Source: Enterovibrio gelatinilyticus
GTDB taxonomy: Bacteria; Pseudomonadota; Gammaproteobacteria; Enterobacterales; Vibrionaceae
DNA: 64,000 nucleotides
Reading direction: 5' to 3'
NCBI RefSeq assembly: GCF_028683095.1
Contig: NZ_JAJUBC010000006.1
Location: 1 to 64,000 of the forward strand
Made by a program: the position numbers and the translations under genes. The notes under the pieces were generated by a model. It saw only the letters and a program-made list of their open reading frames with translations, did not search any database and was not told where the DNA came from. Below, one piece after another: positions 1-8,995 of this stretch (its first letter is position 1; each line of letters opens with the position of its first letter).

Positions 1-576
1 TGCGCCAACACCCAAGCCAATAAGGTATTTTTTTATTTCTATCGTTTGTGCGTTTTCAAAAGCAGTATATTCCTCGCCATAGTCTGTGTATGTAGCATGA
101 ATATTACAGCCATTTTTAACTAAAAGTTCGATAAGTTTGAGTGGTCCATAATTGCAAGCTTTCAAAAAAGGAGTCTGATCCATAAATCCCCTTCCTTCAA
201 TATCTGCCCCAGCAGATATTAGCAAAGAAACAATTTCACAATGCTTAGACTCCACCCCTTTAAGTAAAGGAGTTACCCCACAATCATCGCGTATATTGAC
301 ATCTACTCCTAATGAGATTAATAAGGCAACAATTTCAATACATCCAGAATTTACAGCGCGAAGAATTGGAGTAGCCCCAAATTCATCTAGTTTATTTATA
401 TCTGCACCTTTAGATATAAAAAATGCCACATTTTCAATTTGAGAAAGCGAGCAAGCTTCATCTAACAAATAATTTCCACTTTTGTCAGGAAGATTCACAT
501 CCAATGTTGTCGGATACACTTCGATTATATCTTCGTGACTAAGCTCATTTAAGATTTCGAAGTATGAATCAATCAT
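1..576 (-). CDS. Ankyrin-repeat protein, C-terminus cut by window edge
   Basis: The frame stays open from an ATG at 576 to base 1, giving the first 192 residues of a protein that continues beyond the window. At least four ankyrin-type repeats of about 33 residues can be read, each with the pattern of a short loop (GADINKLDEFGATPI, GVDVNIRDDCGVTPL, GADIEGRGFMDQTPF) followed by two helices. There is no signal peptide, so a cytoplasmic protein-binding role is likely; no catalytic domain is visible in this part. The gene is more AT-rich than the rest of the window, and a 30-bp near-perfect palindrome lies 47-76 bp upstream of its start. Stand-alone ankyrin genes of this kind are often in horizontally acquired DNA or toxin/immunity neighbourhoods, but nothing here proves that. 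Confidence 0.85.
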   Translation of the reverse strand, partial: MIDSYFEILNELSHEDIIEVYPTTLDVNLPDKSGNYLLDEACSLSQIENVAFFISKGADINKLDEFGATPILRAVNSGCIEIVALLISLGVDVNIRDDCGVTPLLKGVESKHCEIVSLLISAGADIEGRGFMDQTPFLKACNYGPLKLIELLVKNGCNIHATYTDYGEEYTAFENAQTIEIKKYLIGLGVGA

Positions 577-622
577 TGAAATAACGACTCCTTGCACTGG
601 CGCATAACAGTGTATTAGCTCC

Positions 623-652
623 CTAAATGGTGTGTTTAAACACGCCATTTAG
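623..652. repeat. 30-bp near-perfect palindrome upstream of the ankyrin gene
   Basis: The 30 bases read the same on both strands except for one T-G pair at 631/644. The centre is GTTTAAAC and the outer arms are CTAAATGG and CCATTTAG. It sits 47 bp upstream of the ankyrin start codon. No T-tract follows on either strand, so it is a poor intrinsic terminator. It could be an operator or part of a recombination site. Confidence 0.75.
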
Positions 653-849
653 TCCAATAACAACAAACTGCCATTCTACCATCTAACGTAACATTCTGTT
701 TTATAAAACTAAGATCCAACCTGCAAAAGTCACGTTGTTAAAAAGTGACAAATCGGTGAGATTGAAGATTATGCACCGTCACCTTCAGGGCTGCATATTT
801 AACCAGTACTTAAAATCCCGACAGATACGCTATCGGTCATTAGTTAGGT

Positions 850-984
850 ATGGGAAATTCAGTGGCGAAGAATTTTGATGAGTTTCTACTCTGGCTCAAT
901 AGTGGAAAAAAGCCTGTTACAAGCTGGCCTAGTAAATGTCCAGAAATGGCACAGAATTACCTCCTTTACCCACTAAATCTCTAA
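850..984 (+). CDS. Possible 44-aa small ORF, unrecognised
   Basis: An ATG at 850 opens 44 codons ending in TAA at 984 (begins MGNSVAKNFDEFLLWLNSGK). The composition is protein-like (Trp, Phe and Leu in an amphipathic start), and it fills most of the 463-bp gap between the ankyrin gene and the next gene. No clear ribosome-binding site is seen and the family is not recognised. It may be a remnant of a longer gene. The rest of the gap holds the 623-652 palindrome and no other feature I can support. Confidence 0.25.
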   Translation: MGNSVAKNFDEFLLWLNSGKKPVTSWPSKCPEMAQNYLLYPLNL

Positions 985-1039
985 TACGTTCTCCCCTGAT
1001 AGTGGTAAAATCTCCGCATCAGAATTACCGAGAAACTCT

Positions 1040-1378
1040 ATGTTTATCCATCATGTTAACGGCATCGACTGGCTGGTTATTACAGCTTATGTAGAACTGA
1101 AAACTATGTTTATCGAAGATGCCGGTACGATCCCCTCTTGCTTCTCGACCGCCAGCGAATTGAACCTGATTGATCAAGCCAAGCGCACTTACGGATATTT
1201 GCCGACACTCAGCGGCGTAATCACCGATACCGGCACTTTTCAAAGTCAGGATAACGAAGAAGATTTGAACCCACAGCTTGCCTGTCTCGTTGAGGGACGT
1301 GGTCGGGTGTTTATCTATCATGGCGGCTTTGTGGCTTTTGTGGATGACGAGCAAACCTTTATTACCCGAATGGACTAA
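1040..1378 (+). CDS. Conserved hypothetical protein, 112 aa
   Basis: A small soluble protein of 112 residues with no signal peptide, membrane segment or recognised catalytic motif. It begins MFIHHVNGIDWLVITAYVEL and ends with the acidic-aromatic segment FVAFVDDEQTFITRMD. The plus frame is preferred over the overlapping minus frame because its composition is protein-like and it is preceded by a plausible AT-rich promoter and a GAG-type ribosome-binding site. I recall similar short proteins in Vibrionaceae, but no function is known to me. It is transcribed toward galK, so the two genes converge over about 200 bp. Confidence 0.65.
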   Translation: MFIHHVNGIDWLVITAYVELKTMFIEDAGTIPSCFSTASELNLIDQAKRTYGYLPTLSGVITDTGTFQSQDNEEDLNPQLACLVEGRGRVFIYHGGFVAFVDDEQTFITRMD

Positions 1379-1586
1379 AAATTATTCAGTACATTGAAAT
1401 CGGAGAATTGGCATCCCCAGCAAGAAATGGGACAGAGCCGTGCCAGAGCCGATCGACCTGACACGAGTTTGGGGCAAAACCCACTAACCAAGGTAAAAAC
1501 ACGCCCCAAACGTAACAGGATGAGACGCTAGAAATGAAAGACCACGGGCTCACTCCTTGCGACAACGATTGCTCCGTCTCCGTTCC

Positions 1587-2747
1587 TTACAGAACTTCTA
1601 CCAGCCCTGCGCCATCTTTTGCCTGACACACGTAAATCGATGCCACCAAGCCCGTTTGCGCTTCGTAGTTGGTTTCTACCGCCGCTTTCACTTCATCAAC
1701 CAATGTCGGTGGAATAAGTGCGACAATACAGCCGCCAAAGCCGCCGCCTGTCATGCGAACACCACCTTGCTTGCCAATCACGCCCTGCACAATATCTACC
1801 AATGCGTTCACTTCTTTTACCGTGATTTCAAAATCGTCTCGCATTGACGCATGAGACGCCGCCATCAACTCGCCCAATTGCTTGATATCACCACCTCTCA
1901 AAGCATTCGCCGCCGCCAACGTACGATCATTTTCGGTGATCACATGTCGGGCACGTTTCGCGACAAGCGGATTAAGATCGCCCGCGCGCGCATTGAACTG
2001 CTCAATCGTCACGTCACGTAGCGCTTTTACACCAAAAATACGCGCTGCTTCTTCACACTGCTCTCGACGGGTATTGTATTCGCTATCAACCAAACCACGC
2101 TTCTTATTGGAGTTGATGATCACTACCACTACGTCTTCCGGCACCGGAACCAATTGGGTTTCCAATGTGCGGCAATCAAGCAACATTGCATGATTTCTTT
2201 TGCCTTCCGCGGAGATCATTTGATCCATGATGCCGCAGTTACAGCCAACAAAATCGTTTTCCGCTTGCTGGCCATTTAGGGCAATCTCTGCTTGAGAAAT
2301 GTCCAGTTGATATAGCGCTTTAAACGTTTGTCCTACCACCACTTCTAGCGCAGCAGAAGAACTCAAGCCTGCGCCTTGCGGAACGTTCCCGCTTACCGAA
2401 ATGTCAGCGCCACTGAACACAAAACCGCGGTCTAGCAAGCATTTAACGACACCACGAATATAGTTCGCCCACATTTTTCCTTCTTGGAAGGTGATGTCTT
2501 TAGAAAGGTCAAATTCGTCCAAGGCATTATCAAAGTCGACAGAAACAACGCGCACTATGTTGTCATTACGCTTGGCTGCAGCCACCATGGTTTGATAATT
2601 GATCGCACATGGCAGAACAAATCCGTCGTTGTAATCCGTGTGTTCACCAATCAAATTAACGCGCCCAGGGGCTTGCACAATGTGCGTGGGCGAGTAGTGA
2701 AAAATCTTCTCAAAAGACGCTTTCACATTTAGGATGAGATCAGACAT
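1587..2747 (-). CDS. galK: Galactokinase GalK
   Basis: ATP-dependent phosphorylation of D-galactose to galactose 1-phosphate, the first step of the Leloir pathway, in the cytoplasm. The 386 residues match the usual length (E. coli about 382). The GHMP-kinase signature is clear: the galactokinase motif [20 protein letters not shown] near residues 28-47, the ATP-binding loop [14 protein letters not shown] near 120-135, and the C-terminal GGGFGGC motif. It lies 82 bp downstream of galT on the same strand and is very probably co-transcribed with it. Neither galE nor galM is nearby, so the epimerase and mutarotase must be encoded elsewhere. Confidence 0.97.
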   Translation of the reverse strand: MSDLILNVKASFEKIFHYSPTHIVQAPGRVNLIGEHTDYNDGFVLPCAINYQTMVAAAKRNDNIVRVVSVDFDNALDEFDLSKDITFQEGKMWANYIRGVVKCLLDRGFVFSGADISVSGNVPQGAGLSSSAALEVVVGQTFKALYQLDISQAEIALNGQQAENDFVGCNCGIMDQMISAEGKRNHAMLLDCRTLETQLVPVPEDVVVVIINSNKKRGLVDSEYNTRREQCEEAARIFGVKALRDVTIEQFNARAGDLNPLVAKRARHVITENDRTLAAANALRGGDIKQLGELMAASHASMRDDFEITVKEVNALVDIVQGVIGKQGGVRMTGGGFGGCIVALIPPTLVDEVKAAVETNYEAQTGLVASIYVCQAKDGAGLVEVL

Positions 2748-2829
2748 GTTTATCGCTCTTATGAAATGTCAAACTACGTGGAGCCCGCCCGTATAAGACA
2801 AGCCCTCTGAATTCGGTATTGCTATGTGC

Positions 2830-3891
2830 TTATTCTTGCTCTTTATAGTGCACGTCACTGACCTCTCGTAAGCGCTGGGCCGCCTGTTCTGCGGTCAGGT
2901 CACGCTGGCTTTCCGCCAACATCTCATAACCCACCATAAACTTGCGAACCGATGCGCTCCGTAGCAATGGCGGATAGAAAAGCGCATGCAATTGCCAATG
3001 TTCAATATCTGTCCCTTCATCAAAGAATGGCGCGTAATGCCAACCCATCGAGTACGGAAAGGAACATTGAAATACGTTGTCATAGCGACTGGTCAATTTC
3101 TTAATGGCAATCGCCAAATCATCGCGCTGTCCATCACTCAATTCGCTCATACGACGAATGTGCGTTTTTGGCAGCAACAGGGTTTCAAAGGGCCAAGCGG
3201 CCCAATAAGGCACAACAGCAACCCAATGCTTGGTTTCAACCACCACGCGAGCACCATCTTTCAATTCGGCATGCACATAATCCACGAGCAGATTAGAGCC
3301 TTGCTCTTGATAGTAGGCGTTTAAGTGGCGTTCTTTGCGCTCAATTTCATTGGGTAAAAAGCTGTTTGCCCAAACTTGTCCATGAGGATGCGGCTGCGAA
3401 CAGCCCATGGTTTCGCCTTTGTTTTCGAATGCTTGCACCCAAACAAAATTTTCACCCAGTTCTTCGATTTGCTCGTTCCACGTATCAATAACACCGCGAA
3501 TGCTTTCAAGCGGAAGCTCAGGCAGCGTTTTGCTGTGATCCGGCGAGAAACAGATAACGCGACTTAACCCACGAACGCCTTGGGTTTTGAACAGCAGACT
3601 ATCCGATTCGGGCGCATCCGGTGATTCCACCATTAACGCAGCAAAATCGTTATTGAATACGTAAGTCCCTTGGTAGTCGGGATTTTTGTCGCCAGACACT
3701 CGCTTGTTCGTCGGACACAGAAAACACTGTTTGTCATAGCTCGGTAACGCCTGTGAGGATGGCTTTTCGTCTTGACCACTCCACGGTCGTTTAGCACGAT
3801 GTGGAGATACAAGGATCCATTGACCAGTTAGCGGGTTATACCGTCGATGTGCGTGATCAACAGGGTTAAATTCAACATTCGACATCGTCAT
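2830..3891 (-). CDS. galT: Galactose-1-phosphate uridylyltransferase GalT
   Basis: Transfers UMP from UDP-glucose to galactose 1-phosphate through a covalent uridylyl-histidine, the second Leloir step. The 353 residues fit the family. The active-site HPHGQ motif is present in [12 protein letters not shown], and the structural metal-site cysteines are in [10 protein letters not shown]. It is the first gene of a galT-galK unit. Its promoter region carries two LacI/GalR-type operators around 3983-4016, directly downstream of a TATACT -10 element, so galactose-responsive repression is expected. A second ATG two codons in (MTMSN) is an alternative start. Confidence 0.97.
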   Translation of the reverse strand: MTMSNVEFNPVDHAHRRYNPLTGQWILVSPHRAKRPWSGQDEKPSSQALPSYDKQCFLCPTNKRVSGDKNPDYQGTYVFNNDFAALMVESPDAPESDSLLFKTQGVRGLSRVICFSPDHSKTLPELPLESIRGVIDTWNEQIEELGENFVWVQAFENKGETMGCSQPHPHGQVWANSFLPNEIERKERHLNAYYQEQGSNLLVDYVHAELKDGARVVVETKHWVAVVPYWAAWPFETLLLPKTHIRRMSELSDGQRDDLAIAIKKLTSRYDNVFQCSFPYSMGWHYAPFFDEGTDIEHWQLHALFYPPLLRSASVRKFMVGYEMLAESQRDLTAEQAAQRLREVSDVHYKEQE

Positions 3892-3982
3892 TACTCATCC
3901 ATTTGTCATGATTACATCAGCGCCATTTTGAGCAGGATTCGGGATAACCACACCAATAAATCAGAGATGGCGTCGGCGTACC

Positions 3983-4016
3983 GAACGTTTACGCATGCTA
4001 ATGTAAACGTTTCCAT
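3983..4016. promoter_or_regulatory. Tandem LacI/GalR-type operators of galTK
   Basis: The first operator, ATGTAAACGTTTCCAT at 4001-4016, is a near-perfect LacI-family palindrome centred on CG at 4008/4009. A weaker copy (GAACGTTTACGC at 3983-3994) is centred at 3986/3987. The centres are 22 bp apart, two helical turns. The likely -10 of galT (TATACT, minus strand, 4023-4028) abuts the first site, so a repressor bound here would cover the transcription start. The repressor gene is not in the window. Confidence 0.7.
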
Positions 4017-4237
4017 CGTTAGAGTATAATACACTCAACCAGTAATGCAGCCCTTTCGTCTACATCAAACAATTTTGGAGTTAAAACCACACCACTCACC
4101 AAACCAAACAAACCGACCCACGGCTTAACACGTCCGTCGTTGATAGACCTTTTGCCCCCTCGTCTAACATAACGTACACCCTAGTCACTGATTTTCATCC
4201 AGTCTTTAGCCATGGCAAACGTGATTGATGGAGCAAC

Positions 4238-4711
4238 ATGATGTGGGAAGTGTTAACGGAAGCCGTCGACCTTCTATCCAAAGTGGCACAAACGGGCATC
4301 GCGGGGTTTGGTGCGTGGTTAGCGTGGAAAGCCTTCTTGAAAGAAGACAGTCAAGAATCAGAAGTCGTGGACGAGAACGCGCCCATTAACCCCGATGTCG
4401 AAGATATTAAGCTGTTTGAAACCAGTAACCAAACCACATGGCTTAAGAAAACAATCAACGGTATTGAGTGTCATTTGGATGACCGACGTCCAAACAAGCG
4501 CAGCGGTCACCGGTGGACACTTTCTAGAGAAATGGCGAGAAACATTCTTCAAAACGGTGATATTTACGTCAACCCCGGTATCAAGATCAGCAGCGGTCAA
4601 ATCTCCATTGGCACTCATACCAACTGGCTATATTCAAAACGCCTATTCCCCGACCCTGCGGGCTTACACCATCGTGTGGTCGAATTGCTAAGAGCCGTTG
4701 CGGTTGAATAG
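4238..4711 (+). CDS. Hypothetical protein with one N-terminal hydrophobic segment, 157 aa
   Basis: The family is not recognised. Residues about 14-33 (AQTGIAGFGAWLAWKAFL) form one hydrophobic, possibly amphipathic helix that could anchor the protein. The remainder is hydrophilic with an acidic linker followed by a basic segment (LDDRRPNKRSGHRW). No catalytic motif is visible. It starts ATGATG with a GGAG-like ribosome-binding site (GATGGAGCAAC), is monocistronic, and is closed by a strong hairpin at 4795-4824 shared with the convergent gene. Confidence 0.6.
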   Translation: MMWEVLTEAVDLLSKVAQTGIAGFGAWLAWKAFLKEDSQESEVVDENAPINPDVEDIKLFETSNQTTWLKKTINGIECHLDDRRPNKRSGHRWTLSREMARNILQNGDIYVNPGIKISSGQISIGTHTNWLYSKRLFPDPAGLHHRVVELLRAVAVE

Positions 4712-4794
4712 ATTTGAGCGATGACACGATGGATGAGTGTGATATGAGGCAATGTTGATTCGGTGCAAAGGCGAGTCAGTGGCGATTGTTGATG

Positions 4795-4824
4795 GACTAG
4801 GACGAGACTAAACTCGCCCTAGTC
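4795..4824. terminator. Bidirectional hairpin between convergent genes
   Basis: Arms GACTAGG and CCTAGTC extended by CGAG/CTCG, with one bulged base on each side and a 6-nt loop. It lies between the end of the 157-aa gene and the end of the membrane-protein gene on the other strand. Confidence 0.6.
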
Positions 4825-4832
4825 GCTGATAC

Positions 4833-5537
4833 TTACTTCGACGAACTGTTTGCCAACACTTCTTCCAGTTTTAACCCTGTCAGATCGTGAATGGTGCGCC
4901 ACAAGTAGTAGAAGATACCCATCATCATGATAGTGGATGGCAGTGCAATCATTGGGTAGCTGTATAAGGTCAACTGACCCAATTGCTCATTAAACTCCGG
5001 CGTTCCAGCAGGGCTAGTGACAATCCACTTAGCAAGAATGAAATTCATCGTGGCTGAAAACGCAAATGAACCCGCAACAAGATATGTCGCTTTCATCAAA
5101 CGGCTTTCAAACGCTGCCATGCTATTTCGCATATGAAGCTGTTGATTGATCTTCTCAACATCCATCACGGACGGGTTGAAAAGTAATGCCTTCACTAATG
5201 GGGAAGACGTGAAGGTTGAACCCAGTACAGCAAGGCCAATCGCGGCAGGGATAGCAGCTTCTTTTATCGCGAGCCATTTGGTGTCCAGTTCAAGTAAGCC
5301 AATACCGCCCGTCAGTAATACGTTGGCTAAGCCTAACAGTGCGATGAAGTTAAATTTTCTATATTTAACAAGCTCAAATAACCCCCAGCCAAGCGGGAAG
5401 CTAAGGGCGACAATCAAACCACCGCTTGCACCTAAATCATTTTCTCCGCTTAGTTTCATGAGAACAAAAGCTGGAATGACGATGCTGACGACAAGGTCGA
5501 CCATCGGGCGTGGTTTATGTGTTGGAGCATTGTTCAT
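4833..5537 (-). CDS. Multi-spanning inner-membrane protein, possibly VC0807 family
   Basis: A 234-residue hydrophobic protein with about six predicted membrane segments, for example at residues 12-28 (VVSIVIPAFVLMKL), 38-55, 64-80, 90-105, 150-168 and 192-212. The overall pattern (short polar N-terminus, a glycine-rich second helix, a charged central loop DVEKINQQLHMRNSM) resembles the conserved membrane proteins named after VC0807. That assignment is from memory and moderate. Function is unknown. It is transcribed alone; 206 bp separate it from the M24 gene, which lies upstream of it on the same strand. Confidence 0.65.
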   Translation of the reverse strand: MNNAPTHKPRPMVDLVVSIVIPAFVLMKLSGENDLGASGGLIVALSFPLGWGLFELVKYRKFNFIALLGLANVLLTGGIGLLELDTKWLAIKEAAIPAAIGLAVLGSTFTSSPLVKALLFNPSVMDVEKINQQLHMRNSMAAFESRLMKATYLVAGSFAFSATMNFILAKWIVTSPAGTPEFNEQLGQLTLYSYPMIALPSTIMMMGIFYYLWRTIHDLTGLKLEEVLANSSSK

Positions 5538-5743
5538 GATGACGTTGTTTCCAGACTAAATTCGAATGCTGTTCCAATACTATCGAATGGAGAATTCATT
5601 GGGTAGTTTTCTTCCTCCCCTTTTTTGTTCGAATTCGTTTCTAATCGACCAATTCCCCTTGCTATTAGTCATCGCTGATTGAATAAAATCATCAAACTAA
5701 GCAACTGAACTTGGCCATCAAGCTAGACCATTAAACCCACTGA

Positions 5744-6922
5744 TCAGATAAGCGGCATCGTCTGCCATGTTCTGTCATGCAGCAGTTCGCAACCAGATTC
5801 AGTGATCACGATGTTGTCTTCATGCACCATCATCTTGTTGGGCGCAAACGCCATTCCTGGCTCAAGCGTTAACACCATGCCCGCTTTCAACTCTACGTCG
5901 CCATTCGGCACATGCGAGGGCCACTCGGTAAGCTGCATCCCCAACCCATGCCCCATTCTGCCGACATCGTTACCCAGTGCACCGCCTTTTTCTAGCTCCG
6001 TCCACATTGCTTGCCACACATCGCCTGTGGTGCAACCTGGCGCAGCGATATTCAGCCCGGCCTCAGTGGCGGCATAGACCGCGTCATAGGCGCGTAATGT
6101 GCCGGAATCGACATCACCAAATCCGAAATTCCGGTCAAAATCGCAGAAGTAGCCATCAAAGTTTGTGCCTGTATCGATGATCAAAACATCGCCGTCATTC
6201 AGCACACGGTCGGTCGGACCCATGATGATGTTGTCATACCCACCCAGTCCTGAAGATGAAATCAAATACGGGCAGTTATCGGCCCCCAAACGCAACATTT
6301 CGAGGTGCATGGCTTTACACGCCTCACGCTCTGTCATGCCTGCTGAAAGATGACCACGAAGATACTCAAAACCCGCCGCAGCAACGCCGCATGCAAAGTG
6401 CACTTTCTCTATTTCGGCCTGCGATTTAATGCTGCGAATCTCCCGCACACTACTCGATACATCCACCAGTTCGTGGTGCATCAAAATCTGCTGCAATGCG
6501 ACAAAGTTTTGTGCGGGCATGCGTAAATGCGTTTCAGGCCCCAACATCGCACCCACTCGGCGGAAGCGTGTACTGACCTCTGCCAAGGTTGTCGCCAACA
6601 AAGAGATGCCGTCATCCTCTGGACGCGGCGAAGGCCAGCTTCTTACGTCTTCAATCCATGTTTGGTCAAACCCAGAGACCCCAATTTCTGGCACCACAGC
6701 GATAGGCTTCCCTTCCGCGGGCACCACCAAAAACCAAGGGCGTGTAGGGCTCTCCCAAAACTGGGATTTAAAGCCACTGAAATATCGAAACTCGGGTTCG
6801 GTGGTGAAGAACACCGCATCCACCTGCTGTTCACGCATGTGTTTCTGCAATTGCAATGTTCTATGTTCAAACTCAACCACTGCGAAGCCACGCACTGGCG
6901 CCACTAGGGGCTTTGTTGGCAT
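5744..6922 (-). CDS. M24-family metallohydrolase (Xaa-Pro peptidase / ectoine hydrolase DoeA-like)
   Basis: A 392-residue pita-bread hydrolase with a creatinase-like N-terminal domain (about 15-160) and a C-terminal M24 domain (about 165-390). All five metal ligands of the family are present: D250, D261, H325 (GHGLGM), E354 (LEPGM) and E368 (HEDN). Members hydrolyse Xaa-Pro bonds, creatine, or in DoeA/EutD the ectoine ring. It is the last gene of a run with a TRAP transporter, an M20 deacylase and a EutA-like enzyme, which favours hydrolysis of an imported amidine- or amide-like small molecule over peptide turnover. The exact substrate cannot be read from sequence. Confidence 0.85.
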   Translation of the reverse strand: MPTKPLVAPVRGFAVVEFEHRTLQLQKHMREQQVDAVFFTTEPEFRYFSGFKSQFWESPTRPWFLVVPAEGKPIAVVPEIGVSGFDQTWIEDVRSWPSPRPEDDGISLLATTLAEVSTRFRRVGAMLGPETHLRMPAQNFVALQQILMHHELVDVSSSVREIRSIKSQAEIEKVHFACGVAAAGFEYLRGHLSAGMTEREACKAMHLEMLRLGADNCPYLISSSGLGGYDNIIMGPTDRVLNDGDVLIIDTGTNFDGYFCDFDRNFGFGDVDSGTLRAYDAVYAATEAGLNIAAPGCTTGDVWQAMWTELEKGGALGNDVGRMGHGLGMQLTEWPSHVPNGDVELKAGMVLTLEPGMAFAPNKMMVHEDNIVITESGCELLHDRTWQTMPLI

Positions 6923-6961
6923 ATTGGTTTCCTTTTCGTTGATGCGCTATTTAAGTATGGC

Positions 6962-8305
6962 CTAACCAAATAATATGTCTCTTGGTAGCAATGCGATGCT
7001 CGGAAAGAAAATCAGCAATGCCGACATAAATAAAAGAATGAGAAAGAACGGCAATGTCCCGCGGATCACCTCTAGATAAGGACGTTCAAATATCGCAATT
7101 GCCGTGAAAATGTCACAGCCAAATGGTGGTGTCGCTGAACCAATCGCCATTTGCAAGGTAATGAGAACCCCAACGAGGATAGGGTCGAGCCCTGCAGCAT
7201 TGACGATCGGCATGAAGATAGGCGTTAGAATCAACAACACCACCAGCGAATCAACAAACATACAACCAACGAAGAATGCCAAGGCAATAACAAACAAAAT
7301 GTACTCAGGCGACGCACTGCTTAAATCCAGCGGCGCGAGCAAATCTTGAGGAATTTGTTCAAACGAGATGTACCAAGAGAATGCCTGCCCGACCCCTACC
7401 AACACGAATACCACTGCCGTAATCAAGCCTGTGCTTAGTGCCGCATCACAGATGTCTTTCACACCCAGTATGCGATAGAAAACGCACTCAACAATGATGG
7501 CGTAAAGCACAGCAAAAGACGCCGCTTCCGTTGGTGTCACCACGCCCGAGTAGATCCCGCCGATGATGAGCGCAGGAAAACCCAGCGGTAAAATGGCTTT
7601 CTTGATGGCCTCGATCTTCTCAGCCGTATTCGTTTCTTCCACCAAGCTGATGGAATCAGCATGTTTTGCACTGTAGAGGTAGCTATAAATCGCGAAGAAA
7701 CCCGTTAGCACGATGCCCGGCCCAATACCCGCAATAAACAACTCGCCGACACTGGCATTGGCTAACGTGCCATACAAAATCAGGCCAATACTTGGCGGAA
7801 TAAGAAAAGCGATATCACTGGCATTGATGATCAACGCCATCACAAAGCTGTCTTTGTAGCCAGCTTGCAACAGCTTGGGGCGCATGATCTGCCCCACCGA
7901 CACCACCGTCGCTTGCGTGGAGCCTGAGACCGAACCAAACAAAGTACAGCTGATACAGGTGGTGATCGGCAAACCGCCACGAAGGTGTCCAACAAAGGCT
8001 TGAATGAGGCCCAGCAGGTTATAAGCCGTATGGCCTCGCGTCATGATGTCGGCGGCCAAAATGAACATGGGCACCGCAATCAAGGCATTTGGGGAAATGC
8101 CCGTGACCATTTGCTGAATCAGCACTTCGGGGTCCACTTGTGAAAAGTGAATCAAACCAATCAATGCGCCAACCGCGAGCGGCACCACCATTGGAAAACT
8201 CAGAAAAAGCAGCACAACCATGACAGAAACGAGGGTAAAGGTGATCACATAGATATCGAGTTCACCTGCGATAATGTCACCAAAAAACTGTATTACTTCG
8301 TTCAT
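6962..8305 (-). CDS. TRAP transporter large permease subunit (DctM-like)
   Basis: A 447-residue membrane protein with about 12 hydrophobic segments, the ion-coupled permease of a tripartite ATP-independent periplasmic transporter. Family features include the conserved first-half loop SGSTQATVVSVGQIM, and IPPSIGLILYG. Its start codon overlaps the stop of the small-subunit gene (TAATG), so translation is coupled. Within the cluster it would be the UehC equivalent if the substrate is ectoine-like. Confidence 0.93.
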   Translation of the reverse strand: MNEVIQFFGDIIAGELDIYVITFTLVSVMVVLLFLSFPMVVPLAVGALIGLIHFSQVDPEVLIQQMVTGISPNALIAVPMFILAADIMTRGHTAYNLLGLIQAFVGHLRGGLPITTCISCTLFGSVSGSTQATVVSVGQIMRPKLLQAGYKDSFVMALIINASDIAFLIPPSIGLILYGTLANASVGELFIAGIGPGIVLTGFFAIYSYLYSAKHADSISLVEETNTAEKIEAIKKAILPLGFPALIIGGIYSGVVTPTEAASFAVLYAIIVECVFYRILGVKDICDAALSTGLITAVVFVLVGVGQAFSWYISFEQIPQDLLAPLDLSSASPEYILFVIALAFFVGCMFVDSLVVLLILTPIFMPIVNAAGLDPILVGVLITLQMAIGSATPPFGCDIFTAIAIFERPYLEVIRGTLPFFLILLFMSALLIFFPSIALLPRDILFG

Positions 8306-8844
8306 TACAATGCGCTCCCTTTGTCGGTTTTATCTTCCGTGACATCAAAAGACACATAGATTTCTTTATGAAGCAGGTTCATGGCAAAGCTCATGGCGTA
8401 CTGCAACCCCGCCATGGCAAAACCAACAGGAATAATGGCGTAGATGTAATAAACCGGCATTTGCAAAGCGGGACTGAGGCGGTTGATGTTTTTGAGCTCT
8501 ATTACATAGAACACTGACAAATAGGCGAGATAAAACAAGAGTAGCGAGGTCGTTAGCGCAATCACTGTGGTTAGGATTTTTTTGGCGCGCAGGCTTAGTG
8601 AATCATAAACCGCCGTCATGCGAATGTTCCGCCCTTTTCGAACGGCATAGGCAAAGCCAATAAAAGTGACGCCAACGATAAGAAACTGATTCAGTTCCTC
8701 GGAAAAGAAAATGCTTTTGTTAAACGCGTAGCGACCGATGGCATTTGCCGTGGAATTCACCATCATGGCGATAATGCCTGTCATGATCAAAAAGCGCTCA
8801 AGCTTCTCGGTGATCAGGCTAACCTTCTTCAACAGATTTTTCAT
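8305..8844 (-). CDS. TRAP transporter small permease subunit (DctQ-like)
   Basis: A 179-residue protein with four hydrophobic segments and the DctQ pattern near the middle (NQFLIVGVTFIGFAYAVRKGRNIRM). It pairs with the adjacent DctM-like subunit, whose start overlaps its stop by one base. About 150 bp separate it from the upstream binding-protein gene. In that gap I see no promoter I can support. Confidence 0.92.
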   Translation of the reverse strand: MKNLLKKVSLITEKLERFLIMTGIIAMMVNSTANAIGRYAFNKSIFFSEELNQFLIVGVTFIGFAYAVRKGRNIRMTAVYDSLSLRAKKILTTVIALTTSLLLFYLAYLSVFYVIELKNINRLSPALQMPVYYIYAIIPVGFAMAGLQYAMSFAMNLLHKEIYVSFDVTEDKTDKGSAL

Positions 8845-8995
8845 AAAACGTCCTTCACTCGCATCAGCAATACTTCTCGAGCACTCGTTGAAAGCCGTTG
8901 CTTTGTAAAAGGGAAATACGCGCGATGGTCTGTGAGTGTTGTCAGAACATCGCGCATACTCGTCAGCCCATGTTTATTCGCTCATGGGCCAACAC

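Noticed and set aside
599-849. Possible integron attC site (GCATAAC near 602 and GTTAGGT at 843)
   Set aside because: The two core-like heptamers are about 240 bp apart, beyond the usual attC size, and no matching inner boxes pair between them. Only the palindrome itself is reported.
1025-1354. 109-codon minus-strand frame opposite the 112-aa gene
   Set aside because: It overlaps almost fully with the plus-strand gene, which has better composition, a promoter-like upstream region and a plausible start.
1467-1511. Inverted repeat GTTTGGGGC/GCCCCAAAC downstream of galK
   Set aside because: The 27-nt loop and lack of a T-tract make it a weak terminator candidate; not listed as a feature.
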